A DNA stretch of 9,137 bases from DATGKK01 sp035294725 (GTDB taxonomy: Bacteria; Actinomycetota; Acidimicrobiia; Acidimicrobiales; Bog-793), in NCBI GenBank assembly GCA_035294725.1, contig DATGKK010000138.1, positions 1 to 9,137 of the forward strand, given 5' to 3'. The position numbers were made by a program, and so were the translations under genes. Under the pieces are notes generated by a model that was not told the DNA's origin, did no database searches, and saw only the letters and a program-made list of their open reading frames with translations. Numbering within the stretch: position 1 is the first letter of the stretch; every line of letters begins with the position of its first letter. Below are positions 6,337 through 9,137 of this stretch, one piece after another.

Positions 6337-6352
6337 GCTGTCCGCCGACAGC
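6337..6352. other. Short perfect hairpin between the repeat-domain gene and the kinase gene
   Basis: GCTGTC (6337-6342) and GACAGC (6347-6352) pair perfectly around CGCC, two bases after the upstream stop codon. There is no T-run, so it may be a weak terminator, an operator or chance. A TAGCCT -10-like box follows at 6362-6367, nine bases before the kinase ATG, which suggests that the kinase has its own promoter. Confidence 0.35.
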
Positions 6353-6376
6353 GGGTGCCGATAGCCTCGGAGATGC

Positions 6377-7072
6377 ATGGACCGCCCTGACCGGGGTCGA
6401 CGCCTCGCACAGGGCCGGGACGCGGACATCTTCGAGGCCGGACCCGGCTTGGTCGCTCGGCGCGCCCGCGACGGGCGTTCCATCCGCCGAGAAGCCTTGA
6501 TCATGCAGTACGTCGCAGCTGCCGGGTATCCGGTCCCGAAGGTGGCCGGGGTGAGCGACGACGGCTCGGAGATCCTGATGGAGCGGCTCGAAGGCCCGAC
6601 CATGCTCGACGACCTGGCGCGCCATCCCTGGCGGTACCGGCGCCACGCGGACATGCTGGCGGAGCTCCACCGCAGCCTGCACGTGCTGCCGGCTCCCGAC
6701 TGGCTCCCGCCGGCGCCGGGCTCGGTGGGAGACCGGCTCTGCCACTTCGATCTCCACCCGCTCAACGTCATCATGACGCGGCGCGGGCCTGTCCTTGTCG
6801 ACTGGACGAATTCGTGCCGGGGCGCCGGCGAGGCGGACGTGGCGCTGACCTGGCTCCTCCTCGCCTGTGGCGGCGTCCCGCCAGTGGGCCGGTTGGCAGC
6901 GCTCGCAGCCGGCGTGCGCCTCCGGCTCGCCGCGCGCTTCCTCAGCCGCTTCGACCCCGCCCCAGTCAACCAGGAGCTGGAAGCGGTCGGTGCCTGGAAG
7001 TGCGCCGATCGGCACACGAGCGAGCCGGAGCGAGCTGCAATGCGGGCGCTCGTACGCGCCAACGCCGCGTAG
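6377..7072 (+). CDS. APH-family phosphotransferase (aminoglycoside/choline kinase-like)
   Basis: A 231-residue ATP-dependent small-molecule kinase of the protein-kinase-like fold; the substrate is unknown. The N-lobe begins LAQGRDADIFEAGPGLVARR. MERLEGPTMLDDL is the hinge segment. The catalytic loop HFDLHPLN (His123, Asp125, Asn130) and VLVDW (Asp142) carry the catalytic base and metal ligands, all intact. It is shorter than typical antibiotic-resistance APH enzymes (about 260-300 residues) and resembles a compact group common in actinobacteria, so antibiotic resistance should not be assumed. ATG 6377 is preferred because GGAG at 6369-6372 precedes it and similarity begins soon after; ATG 6373 is out of frame and stops after five codons. 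It may be made from a near-leaderless mRNA using TAGCCT at 6362-6367. Confidence 0.85.
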   Translation: MDRPDRGRRLAQGRDADIFEAGPGLVARRARDGRSIRREALIMQYVAAAGYPVPKVAGVSDDGSEILMERLEGPTMLDDLARHPWRYRRHADMLAELHRSLHVLPAPDWLPPAPGSVGDRLCHFDLHPLNVIMTRRGPVLVDWTNSCRGAGEADVALTWLLLACGGVPPVGRLAALAAGVRLRLAARFLSRFDPAPVNQELEAVGAWKCADRHTSEPERAAMRALVRANAA

Positions 7073-7276
7073 CAGCTCCGCTGTCCTGCCCTCACGGCGG
7101 TCTCACCGAGTGCGCCGGCAGCATGGTTCGCGCCGTCAGCAGCCAATTCGAACTTTCTGACCACGCAGCGCGCGAAATGATGGCAGAATGTCTCCCAGAC
7201 ACGTGTGCCGGGTGCGCGGCCGCCGGGTCGTGCAGGCGTAATGCGGGGGCAAGTGGTGCGTGTCGAGGAGAGGGGC
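7073..7276. other. Intergenic region between kinase and EF-hand protein genes
   Basis: Noncoding as far as I can tell. It is locally less GC-rich at 7145-7190, where a promoter for the 7277 gene would be expected, but no -35/-10 pair with proper spacing stands out. A small inverted repeat TGTCT-CCC-AGACA lies at 7189-7201. The purine-rich ribosome site is at 7266-7275. Confidence 0.4.
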
Positions 7277-7921
7277 ATGCTGAACGACTTGGTAAGCGTG
7301 GTGGCGGACCACGAGGCACGCAACGAGTGCCTGATCGAGATCGACGAGACCTGGGAGCTATGCCGAGACAGCATCGACGCTGCTCGAGTCGCGCTCGAGG
7401 AGAGCCTCGAGGCGGCTCGGGCGGCCTACGAGCAGGAGCAGCGCCGGATCGCTGACTCCCACGAGGGCGCGCTCGCCGAGGCGTGGGGGGCCTACAAAGG
7501 GGTGATCAACGGGCCGCCCGCGCCGAACCGGAGGGAGCTCATCTCGGAGGCGCGCGAGGCCTACAAGCGGGCGGCCGAGGAGATCCGGGCCGCGTACAGC
7601 AAGGAGATGAGCGAGGCCGGCGCGACCTACGCGAGCGCCCGCACGAGCGCCCGTGCTGCCTACAACACCGCCGTCGAGGAGGCGTTCACGCTGCACCGGG
7701 AGGCGGTGCGGGACGTGCGCGGCTTCTTCGCGGGAGAGGGCACTGCCGGCAGCGGCGCGCACGACCTTGACGGGGACGGCGACGCCGACCCGCTCGAGCT
7801 CGCCGCCGTGCTCGCGGCGCGCGAGTCCGAGCGCCAGGCCGGCGCCTCGGAGGGCGATCCCGGAGCGGAGCTCGCGAAGCTCGGCGAGGAGATGTTCCTT
7901 ACCGAGTCGCCCGCATCCTGA
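7277..7921 (+). CDS. Ala/Glu-rich helical (coiled-coil) protein with an EF-hand-like calcium loop, function unknown
   Basis: I do not recognise this 214-residue protein. It has no signal peptide or membrane helix. Residues about 30-150 are strongly helical, with recurring Ala-Tyr spacings (RAAYEQEQ, EAWGAYKG, EAYKRAAEEIRAAYSKE, RAAYNTAVEEAF), suggesting a long helical bundle or coiled coil. Residues 163-174 read DLDGDGDADPLE, a canonical 12-residue EF-hand loop with Asp at positions 1, 3, 5 and 9 and Glu at 12; the flanking LELAAVLAARE would be the exiting helix. The loop sits in a Gly/Ala-rich stretch near the C-terminus. ATG 7277 follows a strong purine-rich ribosome site (AGGAGAGGGG). Upstream extensions of the frame have no support. 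No partner gene is evident. It could be a cytoplasmic calcium-responsive or structural protein; this is inference. Confidence 0.75.
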   Translation: MLNDLVSVVADHEARNECLIEIDETWELCRDSIDAARVALEESLEAARAAYEQEQRRIADSHEGALAEAWGAYKGVINGPPAPNRRELISEAREAYKRAAEEIRAAYSKEMSEAGATYASARTSARAAYNTAVEEAFTLHREAVRDVRGFFAGEGTAGSGAHDLDGDGDADPLELAAVLAARESERQAGASEGDPGAELAKLGEEMFLTESPAS

Positions 7922-7966
7922 GCGCACCGGACCAGACTCCTCTCTGCCGCAGCCGGCGCCCGTGGC

Positions 7967-7983
7967 GCGCTCGCCTTGAGCGC
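7967..7983. terminator. Possible terminator hairpin after the EF-hand protein gene
   Basis: GCGCTC (7967-7972) and GAGCGC (7978-7983) form a perfect 6-bp stem with loop GCCTT, 45 nt after the stop codon. There is no T-tract, so termination is only suggested by position. Confidence 0.3.
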
Positions 7984-8050
7984 TGAGACCGCCTCGCGTC
8001 CGGGATGACGCCCGCTTCCGCCACTGCGCGCCGGCGCGATCGTTAGCCCC

Positions 8051-8060
8051 TACAATTGTT
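8051..8060 (+). promoter_or_regulatory. -10 box overlapped by a MarR-type palindromic operator
   Basis: TACAAT at 8051-8056 is a near-consensus -10 hexamer, 9 nt before the MarR ATG at 8066, so the leader is nearly absent. The 8-bp palindrome ACAATTGT (8052-8059) overlaps it and is AT-rich in very GC-rich surroundings. MarR proteins commonly repress their own operon by binding such a dyad over the -10 region. No -35 hexamer is obvious. Confidence 0.55.
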
Positions 8061-8065
8061 GCCAT

Positions 8066-8554
8066 ATGAAATCGAGAGCCGGTGCGCGCGCGGAGACCTC
8101 ACCGGAGGTCGTCGACGCCGTCCTCTCGGCAAGCCGGGCCCTCGTTGCCGTCGCCGCACGCTCGCTCGCCGAGGCAGGCGAGGAGGTGACGCTCACCCAG
8201 TACCGGACCCTTGTCGTGCTCGCGTCGCGCGGCCCGCAGCACGTGGCCGACCTCGCGGCGGCCCTCGCCGTGACGCCGGCGACCGCGACGAGGATGTGCG
8301 ACCGGCTCGTGCGCAAGGGGCTGATCGACCGCAGGACCGAGGAGCAGGACCGCCGGCAGGTCCAGATCGAGCTGACGAAGCGGGGCCATTCCCTCGTGGC
8401 GAGCGTGACCCGTCGGCGCCGAGCAGAGATCGCGAGGATCGTCAGCCGCATCCCGCCCGACCAGCAGCTCGTCCTCGTCGAGGCGCTCTCGCGGCTCGCC
8501 GAGTCGGCGGGCGAGGTCCGCGACGAGGACTGGGCGACGGGCTGGGACCTGTGA
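8066..8554 (+). CDS. MarR-family winged-helix transcriptional regulator
   Basis: A 162-residue DNA-binding repressor, probably a dimer. TLTQYRTLVVLASRGP starts the winged-helix region. VADLAAALAVTPATATRMCD contains the helix-turn-helix, with TPATATRMCDRLVRKGLI as its recognition helix, and the wing reads RRTEEQDRRQVQIELTKRG with the MarR-typical D-x-R-x-V-x-x-x-LT-x-x-G pattern. Length is normal for the family. The start ATG directly follows a -10 box bearing an ACAATTGT palindrome, so self-repression is likely. Its stop TGA (8552-8554) lies inside the GTGA that begins the ClC gene, so the regulator and channel form a translationally coupled operon and the channel is its probable target. The ligand is unknown. 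Confidence 0.9.
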   Translation: MKSRAGARAETSPEVVDAVLSASRALVAVAARSLAEAGEEVTLTQYRTLVVLASRGPQHVADLAAALAVTPATATRMCDRLVRKGLIDRRTEEQDRRQVQIELTKRGHSLVASVTRRRRAEIARIVSRIPPDQQLVLVEALSRLAESAGEVRDEDWATGWDL

Positions 8555-9137
8555 CGGCCGACGCGGCCCGCCCGTCGGCTCGCCGGCCCGCTCGGGAGCC
8601 GGCGCCGAGCGCGGCCCGACGGGCAGCCCTCGGGGCGGGGCGGCTCCGGGCGGCAGGGTCGCGCTTTTTCGCCCAGGCGAGCTACACGAGGAAGTGGCTC
8701 GTGCTCGGGACCATCATCGGGGTGATCGCCGGGCTCGGGGCCGTCGTCTTCTACACGGCCCTCACGGAGGCGACCCACCTGCTGCTGGCGGTGATCGGGG
8801 GCTACGTCGTTCCGACTCCGGCGGGGGAGGGGCACGTGGCGGGGTCCGCCGGATTCACGAGGCCGTGGGCCATCCCGCTCGTCGTGGCGGGCGGCGGCCT
8901 GCTCTCGGGGGCGCTCGTGTTCGGGATCGCTCCTGACGCAGAGGGCCACGGGACCGATGCCGCCATCTCCGCCGTGCACGAGAACCCCCGCGGCATCCGG
9001 CTCCGCACCGTCGTCGTGAAGATCGTCGCCTCGGCGATCACGATCGGCTCGGGGGGCTCCGGGGGGCGCGAGGGCCCGACGGGCCAGATCAGCGCCGGGT
9101 TCGGATCGCTGCTCGCCCGGCTGTTCGACCTCAGCCC
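8551..9137 (+). CDS. ClC-family chloride channel / H+/Cl- antiporter, partial (C-terminus beyond right edge)
   Basis: The first 195 residues of a ClC membrane protein that moves chloride, possibly in exchange for protons. An Arg/Ala-rich cytoplasmic tail (1-45) precedes helix WLVLGTIIGVIAGLGAVVFY, a second helix AIPLVVAGGGLLSGALVF, and the family segment APDAEGHGTDAAISAVH. SGGSGGREGPTGQISAGFGS contains the GREGP motif with Glu174, equivalent to the gating glutamate of E. coli ClC (E148). The GSGIP signature of EcClC is replaced by EGHGTD, as in a ClC subgroup of actinobacteria and archaea. The rest, including the GxFxP motif and inner tyrosine, lies beyond the edge, so channel versus antiporter and any CBS domain cannot be judged. 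GTG 8551 overlaps the MarR stop by four bases. Confidence 0.9.
   Translation, partial: MTADAARPSARRPAREPAPSAARRAALGAGRLRAAGSRFFAQASYTRKWLVLGTIIGVIAGLGAVVFYTALTEATHLLLAVIGGYVVPTPAGEGHVAGSAGFTRPWAIPLVVAGGGLLSGALVFGIAPDAEGHGTDAAISAVHENPRGIRLRTVVVKIVASAITIGSGGSGGREGPTGQISAGFGSLLARLFDLS

Noticed and set aside
7123..7455. Frame with a cysteine cluster (C-x4-C-x2-C-x5-C) and FELSDHAAREMMAE, possibly a small zinc protein or DUF4258-like remnant
   Set aside because: No ribosome site, no more than a short similarity, and it overlaps the well-supported 7277 gene by about 180 bases; the cluster is probably chance.
8050..8979. Long minus-strand frame opposite MarR and ClC
   Set aside because: Composition is that of a shadow frame, with no motifs; both plus-strand genes are unambiguous.

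Overview
The window is very GC-rich bacterial DNA with GTG starts, four-base stop/start overlaps and several -10-like hexamers placed right in front of start codons. The gene content (an ECF sigma factor with a zinc anti-sigma, an OafA-type acyltransferase fused to SGNH, a lipoprotein-repeat domain fused to membrane helices, PIN toxin remnants, MarR) fits an actinobacterium. Acidimicrobiia is a plausible but unproven guess.

Layout. (1) 1-1881: an ECF sigma factor, cut by the left edge, runs leftward. Divergent from it is an apparent operon of a zinc-finger anti-sigma factor (402-644), a two-helix NrtS-like nitrate/nitrite transporter (641-1075) and a class I SAM methyltransferase (1072-1881). 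Its genes overlap by four bases. The intergenic region holds two copies of GGAACC-N16-CATT arranged as an exact dyad, one per transcription direction, which suggests that the sigma factor controls both sides. (2) 1882-2346: no intact gene; a decayed VapC-like PIN toxin (+ strand, frameshift, stop and lost N-terminus) and possibly a second PIN scrap on the - strand. (3) 2315-5360: a methyltransferase (- strand) divergent from a large acyltransferase-SGNH protein that probably O-acylates a cell-surface glycan. (4) 5441-7072: a membrane protein ending in a secreted-repeat (COG4315-like) domain, then a small APH-type kinase. (5) 7277-7921: an Ala/Glu-rich helical protein of unknown function with one canonical EF-hand calcium loop. 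(6) 8066-9137: a MarR regulator with a palindrome over its -10 box, overlapping by four bases a ClC chloride channel/antiporter gene that runs off the right edge.

The best candidate for something undescribed is the left unit: an ECF sigma/anti-sigma pair wired through a mirror-image promoter to a small nitrate/nitrite transporter and a methyltransferase. The MarR-ClC pair and the EF-hand coiled-coil protein are secondary leads. All functional calls come from reading motifs by eye; no database search was run.
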